A stretch of 64,000 bases of DNA from SKPT01 sp040905445 (GCA_040905445.1 JBBDRN010000047.1:1-64000); one strand, 5' to 3'; positions 17,258-27,583 are shown, numbered from the stretch's first letter. The notes: generated by a model from the letters alone, not told the origin. Made by a program: numbers and translations.

Positions 17258-18772
17258 TTACGGGGACGTGTCTGCGCCCAGGCGCCAGCCGTCGATCGGT
17301 GGCATGCCTTCGGCCGTGCGGTAGCGTGCCCACATGTCGTTGACGAAGGCGTCCCACGTCGAGCCCTGGCTGCCGAAACGCCAGCCGGTGGCCTCCTCGA
17401 TGCGGGCGCGGAATTCCGTGTTGTCTTCATACATCCAGCGGTCCGCGTAGTCCAGATACGCGTCGTGGTCCCAGATCTCCTGCGCCTGCATAAGGTGGAT
17501 GGCCAGGGCCTGGCCCACCCAGGCGATGCTGGTGCAGCAGTTGCGGTAGGACTCGCCGATGCGGTGCTCCCACTGTTCGGGCGGCAGGTGCTCGTACAGG
17601 CCCCAGCCCCTGTCCTGCTCGCCGTCGGGACCGACGTGGCCGGCGTAGAGCGCCCGGGCGCCAGTCCAGCCCTGGCCGTAGGTCGTCTGCATGTCCTCGC
17701 CGAAGACGGCTTCGGGGAAGCGCTGGTAGGGGTTCTGCATGTCCTCGTCGCCGAGCATGAGGCCGGTGAAGACGAGAATCCACTTTCGTCCGCTGCCGTG
17801 GCCGCCGTGCGCCGGGTAACCGCCGTGTCCGCTACGGATCAGGCCCCAGTAGTCGATGCCGGCCTGAACGATGCCCAGCAGCAGGCGCTCCTGGTCGTGC
17901 GGGTCGTGGTCCAACATGAGCGTGAGCGTGCCCATGCCGGCGGCGCGGCCGACCTCCCGGCCGTACTGCGGCGTGTTGTCCACCGGCGCGGTGAAGCCGA
18001 AAAAGACGTTGTCGATCCACGGCCGCTCGAAAGCGCGCGTCATGTACTGGAGCCGCGCCGAATCGGGCGAGTCAAGCCGCGGCAGCAGGTCGCGCCTCAG
18101 GTCGCGTGCGAAGTAGAGCTCGGGCTCGGGCTCGGCGTAGGCCGGGCGGAACGCATCGGCCGGCACAGGCTCGGCGAGACAGATCAGGATCGCCGCGCTC
18201 TGGACGCGCGAGACGTTGGTGTGATCCGACGGTCCGAGCATGCGCTGCCGGGCGCTGACGTCGTCGACGCTGATGGTGGATATGAGCACGTCGCCGGGCT
18301 CCATCTGCACCGGGAACTGTGCGAAGGTCTCGGGGTTGTACCGCCTGCCCTGGGTGCGGCTGTCGAAGGGCGGGTAGGCGGTGGCCTCCATGTTCAGCAC
18401 CGACCCATGGCGCGCCATCTGGCCAGGGAAGTCGCGATGCTCCTGCTCGGTGGGCTCGTCGACCTCGTCGCCGAACAGCGGGCGGGGGCTGACGGAGGTG
18501 ACGGTCACGGGGCCGACGACGTAATAGTCCCCGGTGACGAATTGTCCGACGGGCACGGCGGTGTCGAAGGTCCAGGTGATGCCGTACTGCGTGATCGACT
18601 CGCGTCGCGGCAACTCGTCGATGCCGGGGGCATTAGGAGCGTTGTCGTGACTGTAGATGACATCGACGCGCAGCGGGGCGCTCAGCGGCGTGCCCGCCGG
18701 GTCTGCCCCCGCAGCGGCAGCGCCTGCAAACCCGAGAGCCGTCATCAACAGCATCGCTTGCCAGTGCATCAT
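17258..18772 (-). CDS. Secreted protein of unknown function, paralogue A
   Basis: A 504-residue protein. The first of two adjacent ATGs at 18772 follows GGAGGAAGCG. Signal peptide about 1-21 (AMLLMTALGFAGAAAAGA). The mature N-terminal domain contains YGITWTFDTAVPVGQFVTGD and YYVVGPVTVTSV, a beta domain seen in many planctomycete secreted proteins of unknown role. The C-terminal half is helical with GSGRKWILVFTGLMLGDEDM, TYGQGWTGARALY and GESYRNCCTSIAWVGQALAI, suggesting an alpha/alpha toroid like those of polysaccharide lyases or glycosidases. The paralogue at 20791 shares every one of these blocks. No assigned activity. Confidence 0.75.
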   Translation of the reverse strand: MMHWQAMLLMTALGFAGAAAAGADPAGTPLSAPLRVDVIYSHDNAPNAPGIDELPRRESITQYGITWTFDTAVPVGQFVTGDYYVVGPVTVTSVSPRPLFGDEVDEPTEQEHRDFPGQMARHGSVLNMEATAYPPFDSRTQGRRYNPETFAQFPVQMEPGDVLISTISVDDVSARQRMLGPSDHTNVSRVQSAAILICLAEPVPADAFRPAYAEPEPELYFARDLRRDLLPRLDSPDSARLQYMTRAFERPWIDNVFFGFTAPVDNTPQYGREVGRAAGMGTLTLMLDHDPHDQERLLLGIVQAGIDYWGLIRSGHGGYPAHGGHGSGRKWILVFTGLMLGDEDMQNPYQRFPEAVFGEDMQTTYGQGWTGARALYAGHVGPDGEQDRGWGLYEHLPPEQWEHRIGESYRNCCTSIAWVGQALAIHLMQAQEIWDHDAYLDYADRWMYEDNTEFRARIEEATGWRFGSQGSTWDAFVNDMWARYRTAEGMPPIDGWRLGADTSP

Positions 18773-19073
18773 CGCTTCCTCCTGCCGCTGGGGGGGGTGC
18801 AGGACGGACGTGCCGAGCCCGTCGACGCTGCGATTGTGCCCACGGCAGGTCGGCCCGTCAATAAGCGGTCGGCGACGGTTGCCGGGCACAGGGGGGATTT
18901 CGGTTGCTCGCAAAAGTGCGGACAAGCCATACATGGTGGTGAGCGCCTCTGGACGAGTAAGATGCAAACAGAAACCGAGTTTCGTGAGGCCCGACACGAG
19001 CCTCGATTGGCGCCGATACGGCAGAACGTCACAATCGACAATCGTCACATGCCCAGGCAGCGCGAGCACGCCT
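18773..19073. other. Divergent intergenic region
   Basis: Lies between the minus-strand paralogue A and the plus-strand amidase. It holds a good minus-strand promoter at 18833-18861. A convincing plus-strand promoter for the amidase was not found. Confidence 0.5.
18833..18861 (-). promoter_or_regulatory. Promoter of secreted paralogue A
   Basis: Read on the minus strand: TTGACG, a 17-bp spacer, CACAAT. It would give a leader of about 55 bases before the ATG at 18772. Confidence 0.5.
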
Positions 19074-20642
19074 ATGCCCAACCCCACCTCCCCCCTAGCC
19101 GCGCCCGTCACCGTCTGGCTCACGGCCGTCCTGGCGCTTATGCTTGCCGCCATGCCGACTCGTGGTGCCGAGTTCGAGTTCGAGGAAGCGACCATCGCCG
19201 AGGTCCACGAAGCGATGCGCCAGGGCCAGCTCACCGCCGTCGAGCTGGTCACAAGCTACCTTGAGCGGATCGACCGGCTCGATCGGCCGATGCAGCTCAA
19301 CGCCATCGTGCTGACCAACCCGCGGGCCCTGGATGAAGCCGCGGCCCGCGATGTTCACCTGGCCGAGACCGGCGAGCTGGTCGGGCCCATGCACGGCGTG
19401 CCGGTGATCGTCAAGGACAATTACGACACGGTGGGCCTGCCAAGCACCGCCGGTTCCGCGGCGATGGCCGGCTACGTCGCCAACGACGACGCCTTTCAGA
19501 TCAAGCGACTGCGCGCGGCCGGGGCGATCGTGCTGGCCAAGTCGAACATGGGCGAGTGGGCGATCAACCCCTTTCGCAACATCAGCTCCACGCTCGGCGA
19601 AACGCGCAACTACTACGACACCGACTATCCCGTCGCCGGCTCCAGCGGCGGCACGGCCGTCGCCCTCGCCGCCAACCTCGGACTCGTCGGGCTGGGCACG
19701 GACACCGGCAGTTCCATCCGCGGCCCTGCCTCGCATCTGGCCCTGGTCGGCCTGCGCCCAACCATCGGCCTGACCAGCCGGGCCGGCATCATCCCCCAGC
19801 ACCACACCCGCGACGTCGGCGGACCGATGGCCCGCACCGTCGAAGACACCGCCCGCCTCCTCGATGTCATCGCCGGCTTCGACCCCGACGACCCGATGAC
19901 CGAACACGCCGCCGGCCACATCCCTCCAAGCTACGTGGACGGCCTCGACGCGAACACGCTCGCTGGCGCGCGCATCGGCGTCCTGCGCGTGCTCAGCGAT
20001 GCGGAGACGGCCGACCCGGAAATTCGCGAGCTTTTCGAGCAGGCGCTGGCGGACCTGGAGGCAGCCGGGGCCGAGCTTGTCGACCCGTTCGACGTGCCGC
20101 AGTTCGAGGAGCTCTCGGCCGACCTCTGGTGCAATCGGTTCCAATACGATCTGGACCGTTTCCTGGCGCAAGCCCATGACCCGCCGATCCGGTCGCTGCG
20201 CGAGGTGGTCGAATCGGGCCAGCACACGGAGCACATCGCCGGCCCGCTGCGCGACGCGGTGGCGGTGACCGCTGCCCCCCACGAGCAGGACCCACCGTGC
20301 GCCGACCACCTGACCGACCCGCGGCGCGTCGCGTTTCGTGAGGCGATCGAGCGGGCGATGGACGAAGCAAACATCGCGGCTGTGGCTTACCCGACGTGGA
20401 GCAACCGCCCGCGCCCGATCGCCGATCCGGGCGGGCCGTTCGGCAACAACAGTTCGCGCATCGCCCCGCACACCGGCCAGCCCGCGATCACGGTCCCGAT
20501 GGGCTTCCTCGACAACGGGCTGCCGGCGGGCTTGCAATTGCTCGGCCGGCTGTTCGACGAGCCGGTGCTGCTCAACGCGGCGTACGGCTACGAGCAGGCG
20601 ACGCACCACCGCGAACAGGCGACGGCAGAGGCGGAGCCGTAG
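19074..20642 (+). CDS. Secreted amidase (amidase signature family)
   Basis: A 522-residue protein with an N-terminal signal (VTVWLTAVLALMLAAMPTRG). The amidase-signature Ser-cisSer-Lys triad is visible: Lys114 in PVIVKDNYDT, the cis-Ser in VAGSSGGTAVALAA (Ser191) and the nucleophile in GLGTDTGSSIRGPA (Ser214). The C-terminal QPAITVPMGFLDNGLPAGLQ is also family-typical. The closest functional groups are GatA-like amidases, but the export signal argues for a periplasmic or external amide substrate rather than Glu-tRNA. It lies between two secreted paralogues, one divergent and one downstream at 148 bp, so the three may act on the same external material. Confidence 0.85.
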   Translation: MPNPTSPLAAPVTVWLTAVLALMLAAMPTRGAEFEFEEATIAEVHEAMRQGQLTAVELVTSYLERIDRLDRPMQLNAIVLTNPRALDEAAARDVHLAETGELVGPMHGVPVIVKDNYDTVGLPSTAGSAAMAGYVANDDAFQIKRLRAAGAIVLAKSNMGEWAINPFRNISSTLGETRNYYDTDYPVAGSSGGTAVALAANLGLVGLGTDTGSSIRGPASHLALVGLRPTIGLTSRAGIIPQHHTRDVGGPMARTVEDTARLLDVIAGFDPDDPMTEHAAGHIPPSYVDGLDANTLAGARIGVLRVLSDAETADPEIRELFEQALADLEAAGAELVDPFDVPQFEELSADLWCNRFQYDLDRFLAQAHDPPIRSLREVVESGQHTEHIAGPLRDAVAVTAAPHEQDPPCADHLTDPRRVAFREAIERAMDEANIAAVAYPTWSNRPRPIADPGGPFGNNSSRIAPHTGQPAITVPMGFLDNGLPAGLQLLGRLFDEPVLLNAAYGYEQATHHREQATAEAEP

Positions 20643-20790
20643 GGCGCCCAGCCCACGCGCCACCCTGGCGGCGCAGGATACTTCGCGCGACGCGTCGTCC
20701 GGGAGCTCGATTTGCCGCAAAGGGTCTTGACCCGGATCGGACCGCGCGTCATGCTGGCGCGCCACCAACCACCTGTCACGGAGATCGACC

Positions 20791-22323
20791 ATGGCTGCAC
20801 GCTCTCACGTTGTCGATCGGAAACGCCCCGCGCTCGCCGCGTTCGGCGTTCTGCTGCTCATGGCCAGCAACGTCCAGGGTGAAGCGATGGGTGAACGGAT
20901 GAACGAAACGGAGCCTGCCGGGCGGCGGGCGGCGCAGGTGTCGCAGCACGGCATCACGTGGACGTTCGACCGGGAGTACCCGGTCGGCCAGTTCGTCAAC
21001 GGCGACTGGTGGGTCGTGGGGCCGGTGACCGTCGTTGAGGTGACGCCCGCGCCGGGCCCCGCACCGGACGACGAGGTCACCGACCTACAGCCCAACAACT
21101 GGGGTGACACCGGCCTGCGCGACAACCCCGATCTGCGCAACGGGTCGATGGTCGTCATGGAGCCCGGCGGCGGGCAGGCATACGACTCGCGCGGGCGCAC
21201 CTTCAATGCGGAGCTGAGCGTCGAGTTCCCGTACGAGCTGCCGGCCGATCGATCGCTGATCTCCTCCATCAGCCACACGACCGCGCCCAACCTGGTGATG
21301 CACCACGAGCTGATGTGGCCGGGCGAGCAGCGCGACCGGCGGGTGATGCGGACCGCCGCGATCCTGACCAGCCTTTCCGAAGCGCCGCCCGAGGATGCCT
21401 TCCGTCCGACCTATGTCGGCGCCGAGAAGCGGATCTACCGTGCCGGCGACCTGCGCTGGGACCGGCTGCTGAACCTCTCCCCGCCGGACGAATCGGTGAT
21501 GCCGTCGTGGGAGCAGTACGAGCGCTACTTCGAGCGGCCGTGGCTCGACCACCTGAATGCCTCGTGGCTGGGGCAGTGGCTGCTGCCGACCGAGAACCAG
21601 CCGGCCTATTACCGCGAGTGGTCGCGGATCACGGCCATCGCCGCGCTCATGCTCCACCTGGACGTGCCGCGGGAGCGCAAGCGCGACCTGCTGATCGGCC
21701 TCGTGCAGTACGGCATCGACGCGCGCGGCATCGCCGAGGTCGGCGGCCGCTGGGTCGACCAGGGCAGCGGCCGCAAGTGGCCGATCCTCTTCGCCGGCCT
21801 CATGCTCGACGACCCGCACTTCTTCAACATGCCCGCCTCCGCGATCTTCAAGGAAGACGTCCACACCTACTACGGCCAAGGGTGGTTCGGACAGACCGCT
21901 CTGTACCAGTTGATCGGCCACCACGGCCCGCGCGAGCCCTACGAGCACGTCCACCCCGACGACTGGGCGGAACACGATGACGGCTGGGCCCGCACCGGCG
22001 AGAGCTACCGCCTCTGCTGCACCATCAAGGCGTGGGTTGGCACCGCCTTGGCCGCTCAGTTGATGGAGGCCAGGCAGCTCTGGAACCACGACGCCTTCTT
22101 CGACAACGTCGAGCGATGGATGCGCGAGGACGATCCCTACGCGGACAGGCGAGGCGACCGCCCGCGCCCCGACACGGAAGGCACCAGCTTCGATCCCTTC
22201 GTGGACGCCATGTGGCGCCGCCACCGCGAGGCCGTGCCCGACCAACCCGGCGGCGACACCCACCGCATGTGGTCGCGCGTCGACGGGGAGTATCAGTGGG
22301 TGCCCAACCCGAAACCGGAGTGA
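20791..22323 (+). CDS. Secreted protein of unknown function, paralogue B
   Basis: A 510-residue homologue of the protein at 17258-18772. Ribosome binding site GGAG 8 nt before the ATG; TTGACC-17-CATGCT about 20734-20762 is a possible promoter. Signal peptide around residues 13-30 (ALAAFGVLLLMASNVQG). Shared blocks are HGITWTFDREYPVGQFVNGD, WWVVGPVTVVEV, QGSGRKWPILFAGLMLDDPH, YYGQGWFGQTALY and GESYRLCCTIKAWVGTALAA. The conserved aromatic and Cys-Cys residues suggest a substrate cleft, but no known catalytic motif is visible. The family appears in planctomycetes as uncharacterised secreted proteins. Confidence 0.75.
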   Translation: MAARSHVVDRKRPALAAFGVLLLMASNVQGEAMGERMNETEPAGRRAAQVSQHGITWTFDREYPVGQFVNGDWWVVGPVTVVEVTPAPGPAPDDEVTDLQPNNWGDTGLRDNPDLRNGSMVVMEPGGGQAYDSRGRTFNAELSVEFPYELPADRSLISSISHTTAPNLVMHHELMWPGEQRDRRVMRTAAILTSLSEAPPEDAFRPTYVGAEKRIYRAGDLRWDRLLNLSPPDESVMPSWEQYERYFERPWLDHLNASWLGQWLLPTENQPAYYREWSRITAIAALMLHLDVPRERKRDLLIGLVQYGIDARGIAEVGGRWVDQGSGRKWPILFAGLMLDDPHFFNMPASAIFKEDVHTYYGQGWFGQTALYQLIGHHGPREPYEHVHPDDWAEHDDGWARTGESYRLCCTIKAWVGTALAAQLMEARQLWNHDAFFDNVERWMREDDPYADRRGDRPRPDTEGTSFDPFVDAMWRRHREAVPDQPGGDTHRMWSRVDGEYQWVPNPKPE

Positions 22324-22329
22324 GGCTCG

Positions 22330-23442
22330 TCATTCACTCCGCGCAGGCGGCGGTGCCGAATGCCCCTCTCGCACGGGCGGAGGAAGCTCGTACGACGACA
22401 GCACACGCAGATCGTCATCGCTGAAAACCGTCCAGCGATCCGCCGGAAGCGCTTCGAGCGGTGGCCACGTGCGGCCGGGCTCGTGCGCCCCGGTGTGCCG
22501 GATGAAGATGTGTTCGACCTGGTCCGGGTGCTCGCGAGCCAGGCGGGCGTAGAGCTCCGGGTCGTCCTCGCCGTCGTCACCGACGAGGATGAACCGCCGG
22601 CCGGGGTATCGCTCGAGCAGCTCTGCGACTGCCGCGGCCTTGACGACCTCCGCGTCGATAAAGAGATTGGCGATCGTCTCGTCCCGCCAGCGAAATAGCT
22701 TCATGTGGAACGAGCCGCGCGGAAACCCCGCGTCGCGCATCCACGTCGCCACCGGCTCGTGGAGCTGCCACGGCGTGGCCGTGATGTAATGAAACGCCGC
22801 GCCCTGCTCCGCCCAGCGGCGGTAGATCGCGGCCATGCCGGGCACCGCCTCGTAGGGCTCCAGAAACGTGCGGCGAAGCAGGCGCTGCCGGTGAGCCACC
22901 TCGCTGACCTTGATCGTGTCGTCGATGTCGGAGATCACCGACACGCCGCGCGGCTCCAGAAGCTGGACCTCGCCTTGAAACGTGCGCTCGTCCCACGGCC
23001 GCGTGACCGCCTCGTAGACGAGCCAGCCGTCGGCCGCATGCACTGCATCGCGCAGGACGCGCACGCTCCCGTGAAAATGCCCATTGGGCGCCGAGGGCGC
23101 GAGCTCGAACGTCTCGCCGCCCACGCGCACCTCGACGCGCTGGCCGCCCTCGTTGTCCACGAGAAACCTCCGCCCGCGCCGCGTGAACCGCGCCTCTTCC
23201 GCGTCGTCCCGCGGCTCCGCGACCTCTTCCTCCAGCACCTCCATCAGCCCCCAGCGCCAGAGCGAATCCTCCTCCTGCTCAAAGATCCAGCCGTGGATCG
23301 GCACGATCCACACGTCACCGTCCTCCGACAGCGCCGCGCTGGTCGGAAAGAACAGCACTTGTTCGTCGGCGTCGATGTCACTCGCCCACGCGACGCCCGC
23401 GCAAAGAAGCCCTATCACCATCATCGGCATGAGCACGCGCAT
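22330..23442 (-). CDS. Exported App1-type phosphatase-domain protein (DUF2183)
   Basis: A 370-residue protein from ATG 23442 with a signal peptide (MMVIGLLCAGVAWA). The N-terminal half is a beta-rich App1-like domain. The C-terminal half contains VSVISDIDDTIKVSEVAHR, the DxDxT catalytic motif of the HAD-type phosphatidate phosphatase domain of yeast App1. It continues with FHYITATPWQL (motif II-like) and FILVGDDGEDDPELYARLAR (motif IV-like Asp pair). In App1 this domain dephosphorylates phosphatidate; bacterial substrates are unknown. It converges with the paralogue B gene, only 6 bp apart. Confidence 0.8.
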   Translation of the reverse strand: MRVLMPMMVIGLLCAGVAWASDIDADEQVLFFPTSAALSEDGDVWIVPIHGWIFEQEEDSLWRWGLMEVLEEEVAEPRDDAEEARFTRRGRRFLVDNEGGQRVEVRVGGETFELAPSAPNGHFHGSVRVLRDAVHAADGWLVYEAVTRPWDERTFQGEVQLLEPRGVSVISDIDDTIKVSEVAHRQRLLRRTFLEPYEAVPGMAAIYRRWAEQGAAFHYITATPWQLHEPVATWMRDAGFPRGSFHMKLFRWRDETIANLFIDAEVVKAAAVAELLERYPGRRFILVGDDGEDDPELYARLAREHPDQVEHIFIRHTGAHEPGRTWPPLEALPADRWTVFSDDDLRVLSSYELPPPVREGHSAPPPARSE

Positions 23443-23532
23443 GGCCAAGCTCCGTCCGAACGGGCAAACGGGTGCCGCGCCGCGAAGCGGCAAGCCGCGA
23501 TCTTCGCCACCCGCTCCGGGCACCTCGCGCCA

Positions 23533-24879
23533 TCACCGCCCCCAGCCTCGCTGCACTTCGATCGGCGCGTCGGCCTGTCCATCGCGCAGGCGTGCCGTGG
23601 TGTTCATCGCCCGCAGCTCGTCGAGCTGGCGCACGCCGATGCGCACGCGCATCGTGACGCGGTCGTCGTCGTAGCTGCGGTCGAGCACGTTCGTGCGGTG
23701 CTCGAGGAAGTTGAGCGCCTTGCCGTCGCCCATGTTCATGACGATGTCGACTTCGTGCGTCGAGCCGCGCATCGCCTCGCGCACGCGCTCGACGAGGGCG
23801 TCGATTCCCCGGCCGGTCTGCGCGCTGATCGCCACGCTGCCCGGGTGCTCGTTCTCCAGCGCCACGAGGTCGGCCTGGTGCTGCACCGCGTCGATCTTGT
23901 TGAGCACCAGCAGTCGCCGCTGCGTGTCGGCGCCGATGTCGTCGAGTGTTTCATAGACGGTGCCGAGCTGCTGGTTGGCGTGCGCGTGGGCGACGTCGAC
24001 GACGACGAGCAGCAGGTCGCTGTGGATTGCCTCCTCCAGCGTCGCGCGGAAGCTGGCGACGAGGTGGTGCGGCAGGTTGCGCACGAAGCCGACCGTGTCC
24101 GAGAGCAGGATCGTATCGCCGCCGCCGAGGTGCCAGTTGCGCGTGCGCGTCGAGAGCGTGGCGAAGAGCTTGTCGTCGGCGTACGCCCCCCCGTCGGTCA
24201 ACGTGTTGAAGAGCGTGCTCTTGCCCGCGTTGGTGTAGCCGACGAGCCCGACGGTGAAGTAGTCCTGGTTGCGATGCTTCACCTCGCGGGCCTTGCGGCC
24301 CTGGAGGCGGACGAGCTCGCGCTTGAGGTCGCTCTTGCGGCGCTGGACGATGCGGCGGTCGATCTCGATCTGCTGCTCGCCCGGGCCGCGCGTGCCGATG
24401 CCCGCCGGATTGCCGCCCGTGATGCGCTCGAGGTGCGTCCACATCGCCCGCAGCCGCGGGTAGGTGTACTCGAGTTGCGCGAGCTCGACCTGCAGCTTCG
24501 CCTCGTTGGTGCGCGCCCGCGCGGCGAAGATGTCCAGGATCAGCTCGCTGCGGTCCAGCACCTTGCGCTCGACGATCTTCTCGATGTTCCCGATCTGCGA
24601 CGGGCTCAGCTCGTTGTCGAAGATGACGACGTCCGCGTCGTGCACCTCCGCCATCTCGCGCAGCTCCCTGGCCTTGCCTGAGCCGATGAACGTGCCGGGG
24701 TCGGGCTTCTGACGCTTCTGCAGCAGCTCGTCGACGGGGATCGCGCCTGCGGTGTCCGCCAGGGCACGCAACTCATCCAGTGGATCGTGAGGGTCCGAGC
24801 CGTCGTCCGGCAGCAGGCAGGCGACGAGGATCGCACGCTCCTGCTGGACGCTGAGTTGTTCGCGAGAGATCTGGGGCAT
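23533..24879 (-). CDS. hflX: GTPase HflX
   Basis: A 448-residue ribosome-associated GTPase. The ATG at 24879 gives the expected MPQISREQLS start. An N-terminal HflX domain contains DELSPSQIGNIEKI-like sequence and the glycine-rich GIGTRGPGEQQIEIDRR. The G domain has GLVGYTNAGKSTLFNTLT (G1), LLSDTVGFVRNLP (G3), LVLNKIDAV (G4) and AISAQTGRG (G5). HflX binds the 50S subunit and splits stalled ribosomes after stress. The upstream gap to the SprT-like gene holds two hairpins of one repeat family and a tandem-heptad stretch. Confidence 0.93.
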   Translation of the reverse strand: MPQISREQLSVQQERAILVACLLPDDGSDPHDPLDELRALADTAGAIPVDELLQKRQKPDPGTFIGSGKARELREMAEVHDADVVIFDNELSPSQIGNIEKIVERKVLDRSELILDIFAARARTNEAKLQVELAQLEYTYPRLRAMWTHLERITGGNPAGIGTRGPGEQQIEIDRRIVQRRKSDLKRELVRLQGRKAREVKHRNQDYFTVGLVGYTNAGKSTLFNTLTDGGAYADDKLFATLSTRTRNWHLGGGDTILLSDTVGFVRNLPHHLVASFRATLEEAIHSDLLLVVVDVAHAHANQQLGTVYETLDDIGADTQRRLLVLNKIDAVQHQADLVALENEHPGSVAISAQTGRGIDALVERVREAMRGSTHEVDIVMNMGDGKALNFLEHRTNVLDRSYDDDRVTMRVRIGVRQLDELRAMNTTARLRDGQADAPIEVQRGWGR

Positions 24880-24951
24880 GGATGGCGCGGGTCTCCGACG
24901 AGTATTGTAGTCGGGAATGCCGAATGCAGAAGGCGGAAGGCAGAAACAAGG

Positions 24952-24970
24952 CTGGGACCGGTGGTCCCGG
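24952..24970 (-). repeat. GGGACC/GGTCCC hairpin, copy 1
   Basis: An 8-bp stem with a 3-base loop (CTGGGACC-GGT-GGTCCCGG on the plus strand). It belongs to the same family as copies at 25093 and 42728. This copy lies upstream of hflX, not directly at a stop codon. Confidence 0.6.
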
Positions 24971-25092
24971 CGGCGACGTGGGGATTCGCGCTCATTTGAG
25001 TCATCGTCGTCGCGTGGCATCAAGTGCGGCGTTGGCGTGGAGTGGGGTGACGAGGCCGATCGATTGCCGGGCTGGATCCTGCGCCGCCTCCA

Positions 25093-25111
25093 CCGGGACC
25101 ACCGGTCCCGG
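25093..25111 (-). terminator. GGGACC/GGTCCC hairpin after sprT-like gene
   Basis: A perfect 8-bp stem with a 3-base loop begins 2 bp after the TAA of the SprT-like gene. There is no U-tract, so it may act as an RNA end or mRNA stabiliser rather than a classic intrinsic terminator. The rpsP gene has the same structure at the same distance. Confidence 0.55.
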
Positions 25112-25113
25112 CT

Positions 25114-25623
25114 TTATGCGGTGTGCCGGGCGTCGCGGACGGCCAGCCTGCCCTTGCTCGCGGGGCCGCAGAAGCGGCAGTAGACGCGTTTGAGCCAGCG
25201 GACGTTGACGCGTCGATGCCGCTGCCCCAGCACGCGCTCGCAACCCGGGCAGACGAGCTCGTAGCGGGCTGGTGGGGTGACGACCTCCTCGCCCGCCAGC
25301 CGCTGCGGCCGGGCGCCGATCTGCCGACAGACCGCGCGCCACGCCGCATCATGCCCATGCTCCACTCCCACCAGGGCGTGAGCGATCTCGTGCAGGATCG
25401 TGTCACGGACCTCGGCATCGGGGTTGAGCTGCACCAGGTGCTGTGAGAGGCGGATCGTCCTGACGTACGTGACCTGCCCGGTGCGCGCGTCGCGCCGCGG
25501 CCGAACCTGCGCCGCCCCGAGCTGCCGCTTGCCCCGGCTCCAGCGGAAGCGCCAGCCAGCATCGATCAACCCGTGCTGCCGCATCAGCGACAGCGCCAAC
25601 CGCTCGGCGTCATGCAGGTTCAT
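25114..25623 (-). CDS. SprT-like zinc metalloprotease-domain protein
   Basis: A 169-residue protein from the ATG at 25623. LHEIAHALVGVEHGHDAAWR contains the HExxH zinc site plus a third His, as in SprT/Spartan proteins. The C-terminal zinc ribbon has CPGCERV and, later, CRFC. Eukaryotic Spartan degrades DNA-protein crosslinks; the bacterial SprT role is not established. Length is normal for the family. It diverges from the desaturase gene. Confidence 0.82.
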   Translation of the reverse strand: MNLHDAERLALSLMRQHGLIDAGWRFRWSRGKRQLGAAQVRPRRDARTGQVTYVRTIRLSQHLVQLNPDAEVRDTILHEIAHALVGVEHGHDAAWRAVCRQIGARPQRLAGEEVVTPPARYELVCPGCERVLGQRHRRVNVRWLKRVYCRFCGPASKGRLAVRDARHTA

Positions 25624-25686
25624 CTCGCGGCGGAGCGTAGCAGAACACCGCACGACGCGCCCGCGACACTCGGGCGCGCCTGGACC

Positions 25687-25716
25687 TGAACAGGCGACGC
25701 CTCGCCCGCGTATAAT
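25687..25716 (+). promoter_or_regulatory. Desaturase promoter
   Basis: TGAACA, an 18-bp spacer and a consensus TATAAT at 25711-25716. It leaves a leader of about 115 bases before the ATG at 25840. Confidence 0.55.
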
Positions 25717-25839
25717 GAAAGATCACGGCGGCTGCGAGCCGTCAGCTTGGTCCCCACCCATGCCCACCTCCTCGTCCCGCCTCCTGCTATCCCGGCAGGG
25801 ATCGGCCCTTGCAGGTGAATCCGCCCACGAGGAGTTGCG

Positions 25840-26802
<963 letters not shown>

Positions 26803-26808
<6 letters not shown>

Positions 26809-26834
26809 CAAGGTCGAGGACGGCCTCGTCAGTA
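26803..26834 (+). terminator. CACTGAC...GTCAGT hairpin at desaturase 3' end
   Basis: ACTGAC pairs with GTCAGT around an inner AGG/CCT stem. The stop codon TGA is part of the left arm. The same core (CGA-n-GACGGCCT) recurs at 56655. Probable RNA 3' end. Confidence 0.55.
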
Positions 26835-26941
26835 ACACCCGCTACGGTTGGATAAACTCGCTCTAAACCCACCGCGCTTGCCCGTGGTGAAGACATCGCT
26901 TCGCACGATCCATCCTGCATGTCCCCCGTCACGAGCGGCCC

Positions 26942-27583
26942 ATGGCGCTGAAACAGCTCGATTTCGACGTCGACGTCGTCGCCGTGTCGCCGCAGGCCGA
27001 CTGCCTCGTGCGCGACGCGGAGGCGCAGATCGAACGGTTCACGCATCAGCGTCGCAACAACCCGCTGCCGGCGTTCGTGCCGAGCGATTTCCGCCTCAGC
27101 TATGCCACGCTCGAACTCATCCGCGACCGCCACCTCGCCCCCGACATGACGTTCTGCGAATGGGGCAGCGGCTTCGGCGTCACCGCCTGTCTGGCGACGC
27201 AACTCGGCTACGACGCCTGTGGCATCGAGATCGAGCGCGACCTCGTCGACGAGTCGCAGCAGCTCGCCGACAACCACGACCTGTCCACCACCTTCGCCCA
27301 CGGCAGCTTCATCCCCGACTGCGGCAACCACCTGGCCCTGGACGCCGGCGAGTTCGCCACACTCTCGACCGATGTGCCAAGCGGTTATGACGAGCTGGGT
27401 CTGGACGTGGAGGACTTCAGCGTGGTCTATGCCTACCCCTGGCCGGGCGAGGAGCAGACGGTCGAGCGCATCTTCGATGCCTACGCCGCCACCGGCGCGC
27501 TGCTGATCACCTACCGCGGGATGAACCACATCCAGGTGCATCGGCAGGTCGGACGCAAACGCGACCGCAGCCGGCTCGTCTGA
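26942..27583 (+). CDS. SAM-dependent methyltransferase-like protein
   Basis: A 213-residue cytoplasmic protein. FCEWGSGFGVTACLATQLGY holds a motif I-like GxGxG loop, followed by ACGIEIERDLVDESQQLAD with the acidic residue that binds the ribose in class I methyltransferases. Residues 146-160 (DFSVVYAYPWPGEEQTVERI) occupy the motif IV position. Substrate unknown. The start is weakly supported; no strong ribosome binding site is seen. Confidence 0.65.
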   Translation: MALKQLDFDVDVVAVSPQADCLVRDAEAQIERFTHQRRNNPLPAFVPSDFRLSYATLELIRDRHLAPDMTFCEWGSGFGVTACLATQLGYDACGIEIERDLVDESQQLADNHDLSTTFAHGSFIPDCGNHLALDAGEFATLSTDVPSGYDELGLDVEDFSVVYAYPWPGEEQTVERIFDAYAATGALLITYRGMNHIQVHRQVGRKRDRSRLV

